DNA of 64,000 nucleotides from Fomes fomentarius. Taxonomy: Eukaryota; Basidiomycota; Agaricomycetes; Polyporales; Polyporaceae. The position numbers and the translations under genes were made by a program. The stretch lies in the NCBI GenBank assembly GCA_022606135.1, contig JABYQN010000002.1, positions 3,720,001-3,784,000 of the forward strand. Reading direction: 5' to 3'. Below the pieces are notes generated by a model. It worked only from the letters and a program-made list of their open reading frames with translations, searched no databases and was not told the DNA's origin. Below are positions 36,527 to 48,639 of the stretch, one piece after another; the first letter of the stretch is position 1; every line of letters begins with the position of its first letter.

Positions 36527-39500
36527 TCAAGCAGGTTTGTTGGTCCGCGTGTTCCAGCTTGAAGGGGGAGGACCACCGCGATTCCTGCCGGGAGACGGCA
36601 ACGGCGCATCGGACAGGTTCGTCTTCACCCGCGGCCTCCGACTCGTCGGTCCACCCACCTCGCTCCTAGCACCAGACAATCCACCGTTCCCGAGCAACTG
36701 CGAGTTCCGGAACACCATCGACGCCCGCTCCGCAGCCGAACCAGAGTACGTTCCCTGCTCACCAAACATGCTCCGGCTGCCCCAGTCCGGCGCACGCCCG
36801 GGCGGGGTCACGCCGATTTCGCTGCCACCGATGACGCTCCCAGCATACATCGATTGCGAGCTTGGGAACATCATCGGCCATGGCATGCCCATCCCCATGT
36901 TCATACCATTCATCCCGAATCCAGGCTGGCCGCCAGGGAACAACCCGCCACCCATGCCCCCGAATCCACCATACGCGCTCGTGGCAGTGGACCCGCGCTC
37001 CCATTCCTCGTTCGCAGCAGCGAGCGCCTGGTGGGCGATGGCCATCTGAAACGCCTGCTTAGCCGCGAACATGGCTTGCTGGTGAGCAGCGAGAAGTGCC
37101 GGGTCCGTGTTCTGCATCCCCGCCATCGGGAACATCGGGTTCATCATGCCCTGCGGTGTCTGCGGCGACCAGTTCATGGGCGTCGGCGGGGTGGCGTTGA
37201 TCATCGGGCCCATACCAGTAGACAACATCGGGTTGAACATACTCATGCGCGGACCCATGTTGTCTAGTGGTGTGTCATCGTCGTCGTCTGACGCGATTGG
37301 TCCGCGCCCGTTGACGATCTTCCCGAGCTGGTTAAACAGAACAAAACAAGATGTCAACATCGAGAAGCATTGTACATCCATACCAACGCGGGAGAACGTA
37401 CCTCCAAAGCCGCCTTAGCCTCACTGCGCCTTCGCTCGCGCCTTCTACTCTCCTCAGGGTCCGAACCCTCACGCGCGGCAGCACGTCCGCGGTCAGGCTC
37501 GTCGAACGTGACGCTCGAGCGCTTACGGTCATTCCGTTTCTGCGCAGAGACACTGCTAATGTCGCTACCGTCCACAGGAGTGATCGGCGTTCTGCCACTA
37601 CTGGAGTCGCCTGTAGAACTCGCGGGACTATTCCCGCGCAGGCCGGAAGCATAAGTTGTTCCTGCGAACGGTTTGGCAGGAGGGGTGGCGAATGAGGAAG
37701 ATAAGAGGGAAGAGGCGTGCGAGCGCCCGTTGGCAGAGTTCTCCATAACAGGAGATTGCTGCGGCGAATTTTTCAGTGCAGACTTGGGCATGAACGTTGA
37801 GCGCGACGGGGTGGACGCCAACGACGTGAGCGTGCTTCGGCTCGACTCTGGACTGCTGGTTTGACCGACCAGGCGAGGTTGAAGCAATATCTGTGATGGC
37901 GGGGATGGACGGACTTTCGAGCGCGCTCGCACATCCGCCGAGCTCGCACTTGGTGACTCTGCAGGGGAGCGGGAGGGCGATGTGGATACTAAGGTGCTCG
38001 CACGCTGCCGTGACCGTGGTCCGTTTGCAGAAGGGGTAGATGTGGATGAAGAGGGCGTCGTTCCACCAGCAAGCAGACCTCCGCCCGTGAAGCCCTTACT
38101 GACCAGATTCCCATCCGAGATGAGGGTAGAAGCTCTGGAACGACCGGTCCGGACAGTCTCTTCCGATGTTCGCGTAAAAGATTCCGAATTATTCTGTGAG
38201 AGTTGCGAAGACGGTCGTGACGTCACAGCGAACGCAGGTGGTGGCGTGCGGGTGCGAATAGGTGTTGGCAGGATGGGTGGCGGCTCTGAAACTGGTTTGA
38301 CATCAAACGTAGCATTTGGAGACGACATAGAACGACCATTCGGCTTCCTAGACGGCCCAGGGGAGAGTGATGGAGACGCCGCGGAAGGTGGAGGCAGAGT
38401 CTCGAAGGGCTGCGTCTGACTCCGCATGGGTACCTTGCGGTCCCTCCCACGTCCCTGCTCCTTCGCAACATCCGTATCAGCCACGTTATCGGTGGACCTG
38501 CCTGGGCCCTTAGTCAGGCGTTGGAGGCGATCATTGAGACTTGCTTTCGGAGGCTGATTGGGGGTTGTGGCCAACGGTGGCACTGCTGGTGAATCTTTGA
38601 CAGGCAAAGGTGGTCGCTCAGGATCAACGAAGGTAGGGGTTGGCGGAGTAATGCCAGATATGTCAATCAGAGGTCGAGGTGGTGGGCGCGAGCTAGCTCT
38701 TGGTCGCGAAGCAGACGGTACGGACGAAGCAGCACTTCCTGGTCGTCTAGGGTTCACGAGGGTGGCGAGCGGTGCATCATCGGAATCTGATGACTCTGAG
38801 CTTGACGTGGACGAAGATGACGATGACTGGTGGTAAAGGGAACGAGCGTTCTGTGATTGCGGTTTGGAAGCAGACGCGGACGCCGGCGAGGACACTGCCA
38901 ACGAGGGTTTGTAAAGAGTGAGCAATACCTGTGATACCAAGAGGATGCAGGATGCGTACCAAGCTTGCCCGGGATCGGTTGGCTGCGCTGTTGTTGTTGT
39001 GCGGCTAATACAGAAGCACGGCGAGCTGCAGTACTTGGTTGTATAGCAGAAGTGGAAGCAGAGGCACGCGGCCTCGCATATGCAGTAGCCTGGGAGGCGG
39101 ATGAAGCGTTCGTCGCGGTTGACATGGCCATGCGCAGCGGTGGAGGTGGTGTATTTGGATTGGCTCGTACGTTCTTGTGGCCTAATTCAGACGTGGACTT
39201 CCTCCCTGGACTCACGACCGGGGACCGCTTTTCCTTCGCATTCCAATCGCGTCGTGGCTTGAGCGTAGACGATGCCTCCGAGTTCTCCACTTCAGAGTCG
39301 TCACCGTCACTGTCTCCGCTAATGCTCCTTGAATTGCGCAGCGCGGATGTCGACGGCGGTCGTAGACTCGTAGCAGAACCAGGAGAGAGAGCATCATGCG
39401 AGAACGAGGGCACCGGTGAATTTGCGGCACTGCGCCGAGCCTGGGCCTCGCGGAATGCAGCGACAGATATGCGTTGAGACGAATCGGAAACGAAGCTGCC

Positions 39501-40175
39501 TTCGCGAGGTCGTGGACGTACTGGTGGCATAATTGCAGAAGCTGAATCGTTCGGGGACGCTGGGCGGACGTGACGGAAGGAGCGAAGGTTGAAGGAGTCA
39601 GAGTCAATGGAGATGTCAGGCAGCGTTGACGATGGGGAAGATGGTGGTGGTGGTGGTTTAGACTTTTTGCGTTCTCTATGAGCCCAAGAGAAGAGGCTAC
39701 CGCCTTTGTGCTGCTTGGAAGAGGGAGGGAGGGGCGATCCCGACGAACCGAGGTCAATGTACTCCTTCGAGTTGGATCGTGAATGAGGTGTTGGTTGCGT
39801 CGGTAATGATCGAGTCGAGTGTGCGCTCATAGGATCGTTGTAGCCAGAAAAGACAGCTGACCTGGGAGGAGGTGGACTGAGAAGGTTGTTGTCAGACTCG
39901 GACCTGACGCTGAGGAACGCGGAGGATGGCGGAGAGAGGTAGTTGTTGTCGTTCCGGGGAATAACGGGGGACCTCTTCGCTTTGAAGCCAAGCTTGAGCT
40001 TCGAGGAGGACGCTCCTGGCGGTCCAGAGTAGATGGAGGGCACCTTGCTCGACGACGGTAGGACATAGTCGGGTTCGCTGGGATCGACATCGGACGCGGC
40101 ACTGGAGGTGTGGATGGTGCCTCCGTCGCTGTTCTTGTGCTTGTCACGCTTAGAGAAGATACCCAAGAAAGCCAT
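36527..40175 (-). CDS. Large Ser/Pro-rich disordered protein, 1169 aa
   Basis: Three exons, 40175-38960, 38894-37402 and 37327-36527, join in phase (3510 nt; introns 65 and 74 nt). The start MAFLGIFSKRDKHKNSD follows a conserved-looking short N-terminal motif. Most of the protein is Ser/Pro/Thr-rich with many SP and RxxS sites that could be phosphorylated. About residues 860-903 form a charged helix (RRRERRRSEAKAALE). The C-terminal third is Met/Gly/Pro-rich (FGMNGMNMGMGMPWP), with a helical AAHQQAMFAAKQAFQ segment, and ends in a basic tail. No enzyme domain or membrane span is visible. The composition suggests a scaffold or polarity/cytoskeleton-associated protein, but that is a guess. I do not recognise the family. 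A hAT-like element lies 89 bp upstream of the ATG. Confidence 0.8.
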
Positions 40176-40264
40176 CGCACACTCAGTACCCAACAGCGAG
40201 GACGGTGGAGAGACCGCTGGAGGCTGGCTGGAGGCGACGACAAGTGGTGAGGAGAGGAATGAGC

Positions 40265-41426
40265 TAGTGTTGCCGTGGAGTCAGAGCACTCCGGAGTGCA
40301 GACCACTCTGCTCCGACCGGCATCTCGGCTTGTCACTCCATCAGCACTCCGACAGCAACCGAGATGTCGCGATTTCGGGTGAGCGTTTAATACTCGGCTG
40401 GCTTTCCTCAGGCTGACCGCAAATCGCGGTCACGTTCACAAACACGACGCGGTCATTTCACGCGTCTACCATTTGAGCTTACCTCCTTCTAGTCGTCTTT
40501 TCACCTGTCCGCTCCCTCCCGCTGTCTGTTTGATCTACCTGGTCTCTGTCTCATTACGGTTAGTTTTTAGATCCCTTTAGGGCAAACATTTGAGGCTCGG
40601 GTAGCACCGTTGGGTAGATATAGGTACCTCCTCCCAGTCGGCTCAATAGTAGGGTCCAAATTATAATTCTTGGCTTGCCTGTGGGCAAGTATAATAAGTA
40701 TTTTGAGCACTCTCAGGACACCGGTCGTCTCACTCATGTCAGATCAGTACTGCGAAACCTGCAGTTCACTTAGTGACTCTGTGTAACACACTACTTGGTC
40801 CCGAACTCACATCCGTGTTAACACCATCACCCTCTACTCCTCTTCAGTCTCAACCCTTGTGTACAAACTCTGCACAGAACCCAAGGCATTTTCCACCTGC
40901 ATATCCAGTTCAGCACTTGTTCGACACTCCTCCATCTCAGAATCCCTATCCACCTCCTGGAGTCTTTGCTGGCCCCCGAACGAGTCTTATCATCAAGCAA
41001 GGAGACCGATAGGCTCCGTCAATCTTGTGGTGCTATGATGGAGGTTCTTCAGGTTGTCAAGTATTCACTCAAACAACGACTTCGGGAGGGTGTAGGACCT
41101 CGACTTCTCAGCAAACCCGAGGATTTACTACAAGATGACGAGATTACTGAGTTCCTACCCATCCTTCCTACCACATTTGATGATCACACTGACGACTAGA
41201 CGAGTAATGGCACTCAAGCAGCCATTCTATACTATACAGTACAATCTATATATTCCTACGACGAATGCAATCGAGACTCGAGTACTGCGAGCGCCATCGA
41301 GATAGATCCTTCCATATGTGGTGAATTACGTGAGCAATCGCCTACGCTCCAAGGCACTCCGGAGTACAGCGGAGTCTGATTGCCGACACTCCAGAGGGAC
41401 TCCGACTCCACTCCACGGCAACACTA
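40265..41426. mobile_element. Non-autonomous hAT-like transposon with 8-bp target duplication
   Basis: The element is 1162 bp. The left end (40265-40281) reads TAGTGTTGCCGTGGAGT and the right end (41410-41426) is its exact reverse complement, a perfect 17-bp terminal inverted repeat. It is flanked by perfect direct repeats GAATGAGC at 40257-40264 and 41427-41434. An 8-bp duplication with short inverted repeats beginning TAG is the signature of the hAT superfamily. GCACTCCGGAGT motifs lie just inside both ends (40286 and 41354), like subterminal transposase-binding repeats. Two short plus-strand ORFs inside (40773-41012 and 40966-41199, the second ending DEITEFLPILPTTFDDHTDD) show no transposase motif, so the copy cannot move alone. 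The perfect repeats suggest recent insertion. Confidence 0.88.
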
Positions 41427-41434
41427 GAATGAGC

Positions 41435-43356
41435 TCAATTGCTGGGCGTTTCGGCTGTCAGTAGCGTTTCCGTATTTGATCCTGTTTGTCGCCCATTCCG
41501 CATCGCTGGACCTCCTCCCGACTCCGCGTCTAGTCTCCTTCCACGCTGTTCTTCTCTTCGACTCGGACAAATGCCCAAATGCGCTCCTTTTCCCATGTGT
41601 ACCGCCTACGTTGTCCACCGACGGCCCCAGACATGATCCCCGGCGTCCCTGATTGACTAGTTGTACCGTCCGCAATCGCTGTCGGAATGAGGCTGAGTGA
41701 GCGCCATCGACAACGCGGATGCCACGCATCATTGACATACCTTCGATTCTCATCATAGCACTGCAGGTTTCCGCAGCCAGGGCGGTGCCAGCTGGGCCAG
41801 CTTCTCCCGTACATGTGACCGCATGTACGCCTCAATTTCCATTCAACGCTCATGGAGGCTGACATGAGCTAGTATTCCATAAAGGGGCAGGAACATGCGA
41901 TCAATTCAAGACGCGAAATCCACACGATTGCAATTTCGCTTGGCAGCAATGGACATTGGACAGCGGGAATGGAGCAGTCGACAAGCCTCCAGTAAGCCCG
42001 TGGCATGTGGCATACGGACTTGAATACACTCGCACATGGCCAGTGGACACTGTAGCGTACAGCGTCCGCTTTGACAGATCTGTACCACAAACGCCAGTCA
42101 GGACCACTCCGTGGTCTCTCAAGGGACTAGGAGACACAAAGGTATATAACGGACGACTTACCGTCCTGTGTCTTACCAAGTATAACTCATTCATCGCGTG
42201 TCTTGTTCACTGGTAGGTCCCCGCCTCCTGGAGGCTGGCGAGCGGCCCTAGGGTGGTGCTCAAAGTGTGGACTGCCCGTGGTACTGCGGAGAACTCGCAT
42301 TCTGCATGCTTCTCTCTGTACTGGGAAGTGGTTGATTTTGCAGACAGAGTTCCCGACATTCCATACGCCGTAACATGCAACTAATGTGCGGAGATCCGTG
42401 TGAAACCGTCAAGCAGGACAGCGGAGTACCGCTGGGGGATACTGCGGGACCACCCACAATGCAAGTCCCTTCAACGATGTCTGCACTCGCACCATGCATC
42501 GTCTTCTACCTATATCCATGGATAAGGGGTACTGTATGCACCCATTCGACAACAGCTGGAAATCGAAACAAGTAAGATCTTTCGGCTTGATGGGTGTGAC
42601 GTGTACTGACTACATAGTTTTTGAATCGCTAGGACATACTCTCGATATCTCTTCCCAGAGTCATGATCATGGCGTTTGGGAATAGAAGCATGAGGGGTAT
42701 CCAAGACGACGAGTAAACCCATGTTCATTCGCCCAGCTAGCAAAATGAGCAGAGAAAGGCGTTTGGCCATATATCAATACGCATTCGGACGCCCCGTCCG
42801 GGGAACGTGGTCAGATGCAAATCATTATGGATTCCAAGAGGGAAGAATCGACGAATGCATGTTGATGACGCCTGTTCATCAATGCATCAACTGCAACGGT
42901 GCTGCATGAGGTCAAGTGGATGATAGTAGGAACTGAAACCACCATACTGTGCACTTCTGACCGCTTCGTGGGTGAGAGGAGGAAAAGGAACTAGCAGCTT
43001 ACGGACAGAGCTACAGGAATCGGCGCCGTATAGCTAGGTTGGCATAGTTGTTATTGATTGTCAAGGTCATAGCCGGAAGTTGACAGAACTCAGTGGAGCC
43101 AGTCAATATTCAACGTTCGGCCAAAAAAAGGTGGCCGCGGACCTCGAACTGCATCATAATCTCGTCTTGCTAACCTTCCAGTATCAATCGGTTATATGCC
43201 CTAGTTCACAGTACTGCCAAGCCATACGACTATGCGTAGAGTCTCCTCCGGTATACAGTGGTACAATTTTGGTTCGGACAACAGAGTATCGTAGTCATAG
43301 AGGATCTAAAGGGTATATAAGGACATCCCGTAGCCAATAGGAAGGCGGTACACTGG
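41435..43356. other. Intergenic, no gene recognised
   Basis: 1.9 kb between the transposon and the DUF6535 gene stop. Only short ORFs without splice continuity or family resemblance. It may include the original distal promoter of the disordered-protein gene. Confidence 0.55.
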
Positions 43357-45859
43357 TCAAGTGATTGTAAGGGGTTTAGAGGGAAACCGCCCTCGTCGAA
43401 GGCTCCAGCTAGCGAACCGAGGAGACGGTGGCGGCTTCACGACGTCTAAATGCGCTTTCGGGCGTCTCACCCGGGGTTTGTGGTCTAGCAGGGAAGTAGT
43501 CCTCCGGTCAGATATGGATGTACGTACCTCACATAAGAGTGATAGTAATAGGGTGCGAGGTAACGTACCAGCATCGACCGGCCGCCCATCCATGACAGCC
43601 TTGAGAGCTTCCAAGACTTCGCCCGTCCAGTCAATGTATGCCTGGACCCGCCTCAGCCGCTCGCCGTCCGCCACTTCCTGTGCGTCTTCGGAGACAGCTG
43701 ACCAGACGTTGTCGAGGGTCTCAGCGAGCTCTGCAGTCACGAGCTCCCTGTCGTGCTGCGCAAGCTCGAAGAGAAGGGGTACGATATTACTCAACCCGAG
43801 ACAGATGTAGAGCGAGGGCTCCTTCCAGATGGATGTCCGAAGGAAGCCGCGGAAAGAGGCGAGGGTGCTTTGCACGCGCGTGCGTATGCAATGTCGGTCT
43901 TCGTCGGATAGGTCTCTCAATGCCGTCCGCAGTCCGCAGTGGATGACACCTTCGACACTCTGCAGGTAATGCCGCAGTGTCGTTGAGATGTCCGTACCAC
44001 CTGGCATTCGGGCTCGCCATTCGGACATGACCATCACTGTAATTGGGCATGTTCAGTCGGGGCCAGTCTATCCCAACGATACCGAATGCACATACCAGCA
44101 CGAATACCCTCCTTGGAGACATACCTCTCATAGTCTCTTAGCTGCGTGACAATGCGGAGGAACGCCTTGTCTGCACATGCTGTGTGACCTCGAGCGAGGA
44201 CAGACAAGTTCCGCAGGGCGTTCTCTTCTCTCGCAGCTTCAGGCAGCGCCAAGTTGTCCAGGACTTTCGACATCGCGTCCTGCCACGTGTGATCCTGTTC
44301 ATCCTCGCCAACAGTAAGGAGCACATGCAGCGCGTCGAACGAATGCCGCGCGAAGCGATCCTGGGTGCGTGCAGCCGATGTTCCCCATAGCCTCGTCCGA
44401 GCATCGAAGATGTCTTTATAGCACGCGACCGCGTCCGCCCACGGGAGGTCTGCCAGGAGCGGCCGGAGCGTGTCAAGGTAGTTGGCATCGAATGTCGTCG
44501 TGTAGGCCATCGCCGCAAGGTCACGATCGAGGTTGCTCATCGCCTTCGCGACGGCGATATGCTCGCGGCCGTGCCAGTTCGCGAGGTCCTTTTTAGAGAT
44601 GCATGCGGCGACATACGCACGCTATGCAAGTCTGGCCGACTTTCCCAACAGCCCTCCGCGGCGCTTCCAACGCTTGGTCAGACTCCAGGCTCCCTCGGCG
44701 AAGCAAACCAATAGGCCCCTTGCAGTTTTGCGCACCTCACGGACGGCCATGAAGATACCCACGGCTTGTGGTGAGCGGTAGCAGCAGTCGACACGCAGGA
44801 CCGGGAGGAGTGTCGTGGTCGCGACGAAGACGAAGAGTGTCCAGACGAGGGTGGTTGCCACGGCCGCGACCGTTCCATGGAGCGTCCAGAGGAGGATGAC
44901 AAGTCCAACCAGGAAGAGGAACAGCGCGAGCTGAAGGAGAACGGGGATGATGATCACGATGCTGCCGACATGCCACCTCTTGAGGCTGTTGAGGCGATAC
45001 TGTCGAATCCGTGCACTCTCGCGTGACGTGCCGGATACGCCGATACTGAGCTCGTGTAGCCATTGTTTGACCATGAGCGCGATGGACGCGGAAGCGAGTG
45101 AGCAGACGAGGCTCGAGAACCAGAGCGAGTTGATCCACACGGCCGACCATGGAGCGCGGAAGGGCGGATTGAGGTCAGCGGCGGAGAGCGGGGGCTGCGT
45201 CGAGTTGACGAATGATGGGTTGAGGGAGAAGCTATTAAGTTGAGCGGAGATTTGGTTCAGTATCGTGACTGTTGGGTCCGTCGGTTCCGGTTGGAGGAGT
45301 TGATACGATTGAACGTTGAAAGCTGTCAAGACAGCTGAGAACAGACCGGCCTGTTATACTAGTCATTCGAGGAGGAAAGCCAAATATACACGAGGCGTTT
45401 CTCACGTATACGAGGAGAGTATCCATCTCCTCTTTCCATCGGGTTACTAGTTCGTCATTGTACGTCTTCACAATCTCGGCCGAATGCGCCCATGCTGCCG
45501 TTCTCTCCGAGTGGGAATAGCGGTGCGAGAGCTCATCTCGTAATTCCTGGATCCAAGACCATAGAAGGCGGTGTCAGCGCGCAGATCCTCTCACCTTGGC
45601 TTGAAACCAATTCAGAACAAGCACACGGACCTCGTGACTAGGTAGCTTCCACGAGTCCTCTAGAATTGTAGTAGCGGCGGAATTGTCAGAGTCCTATAGC
45701 GGCAATGTGAGTACCGACGCCGATATGAATCGCCTCTTACGCGCGGTCGGTGAGATGAACACCCACTGTCGTATATGACCGCTCTTGTACTATCGAAGAT
45801 GCCCCAGGCTCACTGGCATTGGCCGCGGCGTTGTCAACTCCAACCGCCGTAGTAGACAT
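43357..45859 (-). pseudogene. DUF6535 membrane protein gene with in-frame stop
   Basis: Exons 45859-45767, 45693-45595, 45546-45406, 45350-44096, 44036-43569 and 43484-43357 join in phase (2184 nt, 728 codons). The first half has the DUF6535 hallmarks: WKEEMDTLLVYAGLFSAVLTAF (first span), WINSLWFSSLVCSLASASIALMV-type second span, WL.ELS, then two more spans (SIVIIIPVLLQLALFLFLVG and VWTLFVFVATTTLLPVL). The second half is a long helical soluble region. Within exon 4 a TAG at 44622-44624 interrupts the frame between KSARLA and RAYVAACISKKDLANW; both sides are clearly coding. It could be a CAG-to-TAG mutation, a sequence error or a stop that is read through. No intron removes it. The last exon is the least certain. 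Function of the family is unknown. Confidence 0.7.
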
Positions 45860-46688
45860 GGCAGGCGTAGCGTCACTGAGGCAGGACGCCGTTGCTATGA
45901 GCTGTGGGGACCAGTATGGGACAAATGGGGGAAGGTTCAAGAGCTGTCTCAGTGTCTGCTGTGAACAAATACATACCTGCGCGCTGGAGCTCGGATACGA
46001 CTCTCACGCGAGAAGCTGTGCTGTCAATGTCATAGATCTGGGAGGAGGCGGTACTGTACTGCAGCCGGTGGCAGTTGACTGACTGGACTGCACTTTCTCG
46101 AAGACATGTCTGTCTGATCTAGTCAAGTAAATACAATCATGCGATAGAATACTCTCGACGTCCGTGCTCCGAGATTGCCAGAAGGTGGTGGGCACTGGTG
46201 GAAGCCACGTTCAAGCATCAGTAATTCACGATGTTTCTGAATGTCTGGCGCCTCTGACGGCGGGCGTCTAATAGGCGCGCAGAGCTTGTGCACGACTAAC
46301 TATGTCCCTCACCATCCCCTGTCCCGCCTGGTCACGAAAGCAGTTTATAGTAGAGTAGCTGAGACAATGGATAGAATAACTGCAAAGCTGCATATTGTGC
46401 AGGTTCCCTGATTTCGAGTTACGGGACTGACAAGGAAGCCAGATGCATATTCAGCTTGTGGGAATTTTGTCGAGGCGTTCACACGGTATTCGGGCATTCT
46501 AGAACTTGGAAATAGTCGTGAGTACATGCGTACATATGCCGGTAAGTTTTGAGGCCAGTGGAAGGGGAACAAGTCATAGAAATAGCCATAGGCCGAAAAG
46601 TCTGAACTCGTCAAAATCGATGTCTGAATTCTGAGCATCTGGGACGTCTGAACACATCTGAAAATGATATCTGGGATGTCTGATGGCA

Positions 46689-46717
46689 TCTGCAAAGTCT
46701 GTGTCAGACTTTGCAGA
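46689..46717. repeat. Perfect 13-bp inverted repeat
   Basis: TCTGCAAAGTCTG, a TGT loop, then CAGACTTTGCAGA. It would form a stable hairpin. The 100 bp before it are rich in TCTGA/CATCTG words. It could be a terminator, a protein-binding site or a transposon remnant. Confidence 0.9.
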
Positions 46718-46809
46718 CATCGTGAGAATTACTGATGAACAGTTTGTCGGGAATTTCCACCTTTGGCTTGTCAAGCGCCGAGGGTGACTAGTTAAACCGA
46801 ATCCTCTAT

Positions 46810-46987
46810 CACGACAGGCAAAGGACCATTCTGTACCACACGATAGGCGGCCTATATGGGAGTGCAAAGACGAAAACCGGATGATAGGCAGTCAATAGTC
46901 ATGCAATAGGTTTAAATTCGCCGAAATTGCACGCCTATAAGCCGCCTATCGCCCGGTGCAAAATGCCATCTGAGGGTGCCCGGAGTG
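46810..46987. repeat. Dispersed repeat, copy A (MITE-like)
   Basis: This stretch is repeated in the same orientation at 54843-54999. The core (46833-46959) has imperfect inverted ends: GTACCACACGATAGGCGG at the left and, reverse-complemented, GCACCGGGCGATAGGCGG at the right. The centre TCAATAGTCATGC is identical in both copies. Similarity extends past the core on both sides (ACGACAG.CAAAGG at left, GGTGCCC.GAGTG at right). It has no coding capacity. Confidence 0.75.
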
Positions 46988-47871
46988 TATCATTCAGCGG
47001 CTCTTGGCCACAACGTTCATTTTGCCTGCCCATCAACTTCTCCTGGATCCTGACCAGTCAAGAGGATGTATTTACCAGAACCGTCATACGGCATATGTCT
47101 CGCGATAGTATCCTATGCGCCTGCAACTCTTGTCATGACGGCGCCGAATCTTTGAAAGGTATAATCCCCCTGTTCTCCCGTACTGATCACATACGTCAAA
47201 TCCGAGCAGTGTATGGTAACTGCAACTATGCACTACTACTAGCTCGCCGACCATCATCTCGCACATGGCCTCGGACGCGACAGAAGGATATCTGGGTTCC
47301 AGATCGTTAAAACCCTCGAAGAGATGTTCAACCAGAGCATCCTCGTCTTCTCTCCACGACGCGTTTGGTTCTCTTTGCCAGGATATACGAGCACATGTTG
47401 CTGGTCCCCCCATCAGATGAGCTCCTGAGAGGCGGCACCACCGACCTTGCACGACTGGCGCGCGGCTTTCCAAACGTTCTGCATGCACCCGGGCCCTGAC
47501 GATGAGTTCCAAGCAATTCTCATGCACGTTGATTTGTGTCAAGGGATTGCCGTGAAACTCTTCGCATATGACGGCGAATCGATTCTGTCTTTGAACTGTC
47601 ACCGCAATGTCCACGTGACCGCGACTCAAAGTGTCTTCCTGTCACGGGCAATGTCTATATATGTTGGCCATCTGTGCGTACTACCCACTCCTTGTCTCCA
47701 TCCACCACGCCTCTACCTTCTTGAGGATATCAAACATAGGTCATCCTACCTCGTCAGTATCGAACGACACTGCGCATACAGCCACTTCAATCGGCTATCG
47801 CACAAGGTCAAGGCCGCAGGAACTCGTAGTTTACGTGACATGCACGTAAGGACGTCCGCCAAGGTTAGCTC

Positions 47872-48343
47872 ATGTCCTACACTGCTACAATACAAGCTGA
47901 CAAGCTTCCCCAGGCACAACAAGCACGCATAGAGGCATTGCAGGCGGAGATAGACGAGCTGCAGAAGGTTCTGGGGTACGTCCTCTGAGGAGTCCCTGCT
48001 CCTCGCGCTCCTCTTGAGGAATGGATATTGACACTTGGTGTACAAATCCACAGCGAGAACGAGGACGCAGAGCAGATAGTGTCGCGCCACATCAAGCTCC
48101 TGCATCAATACAACGAGGCCAAGGATGCTACGCAGGTGCGTCTTGCATCCCCACTCTTCTCGGCCACGACTGATGTTGTGGACTGGCTGCTTTAGATCCT
48201 TATTGGGAAGGTTGGTATTCAGTAACACAACTTGGTTCCAGCTTTTGGACTGAAAGAATATGCGCATACAACAGCTCGCCGCATACAGGCAGACTACCAT
48301 CCGCCAACTCCACAACGACTACGGGCTGACGGACGACGATTAG
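47872..48343 (+). CDS. SWI5: DNA repair protein Swi5, 89 aa
   Basis: Four exons: 47872-47975, 48054-48135, 48196-48210 and 48275-48343 (270 nt). Exon 3 is a 15-nt microexon coding ILIGK. The protein has an N-terminal coiled coil (ARIEALQAEIDELQKVLG) and the conserved C-terminal Swi5 core: HIKLLHQYNEAKDATQILIGKLAAYR, TTIRQLHNDYGL and an acidic end. Swi5 pairs with Sfr1 or Mei5-type partners and helps Rad51/Dmc1 filaments in recombination repair; it acts in the nucleus. The length is normal. The ATG at 47872 is the first that keeps the coiled coil in frame. It is convergent with the MARVEL gene, with 296 bp between stops. Confidence 0.92.
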
Positions 48344-48639
48344 GGCTGGCACCACCTTAAGACATGGCTCATACTCGGAGGGCGCGTTGGGACTGCTGCC
48401 AGTACTGTACTGTTGAGGCTAACCGACATCATGGCTGTGGCTTAGCATTCTCGTTGTCATCTCCGTACTAGGTATTCGGGGCATACAAGTCAATGTAACA
48501 TTGATAAACAAGACATACAATAGATGACAACGTCGTTCGAATAAAGAGTCTATCATCTCATCGTCCATTGCTGAAAGTATCGTGGAACAGCTGTGATTTG
48601 AACCGTTTCGCGAAGAGGTGATATACTTTTCTTGCGGCT

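Larger units (their letters stand above)
45860..47871. other. Divergent intergenic with repeats
   Basis: 2.0 kb between the starts of the DUF6535 gene (minus) and SWI5 (plus). It contains a perfect 13-bp inverted repeat and one copy of a dispersed repeat (separate entries). A 181-codon minus-strand ORF at 47084-47629 has no recognisable features and I do not call it. Confidence 0.55.

Noticed and set aside
47084..47629. 181-codon minus-strand ORF
   Set aside because: No recognisable motif, membrane span or splice partners; similar lengths occur as antisense shadows elsewhere in the window.
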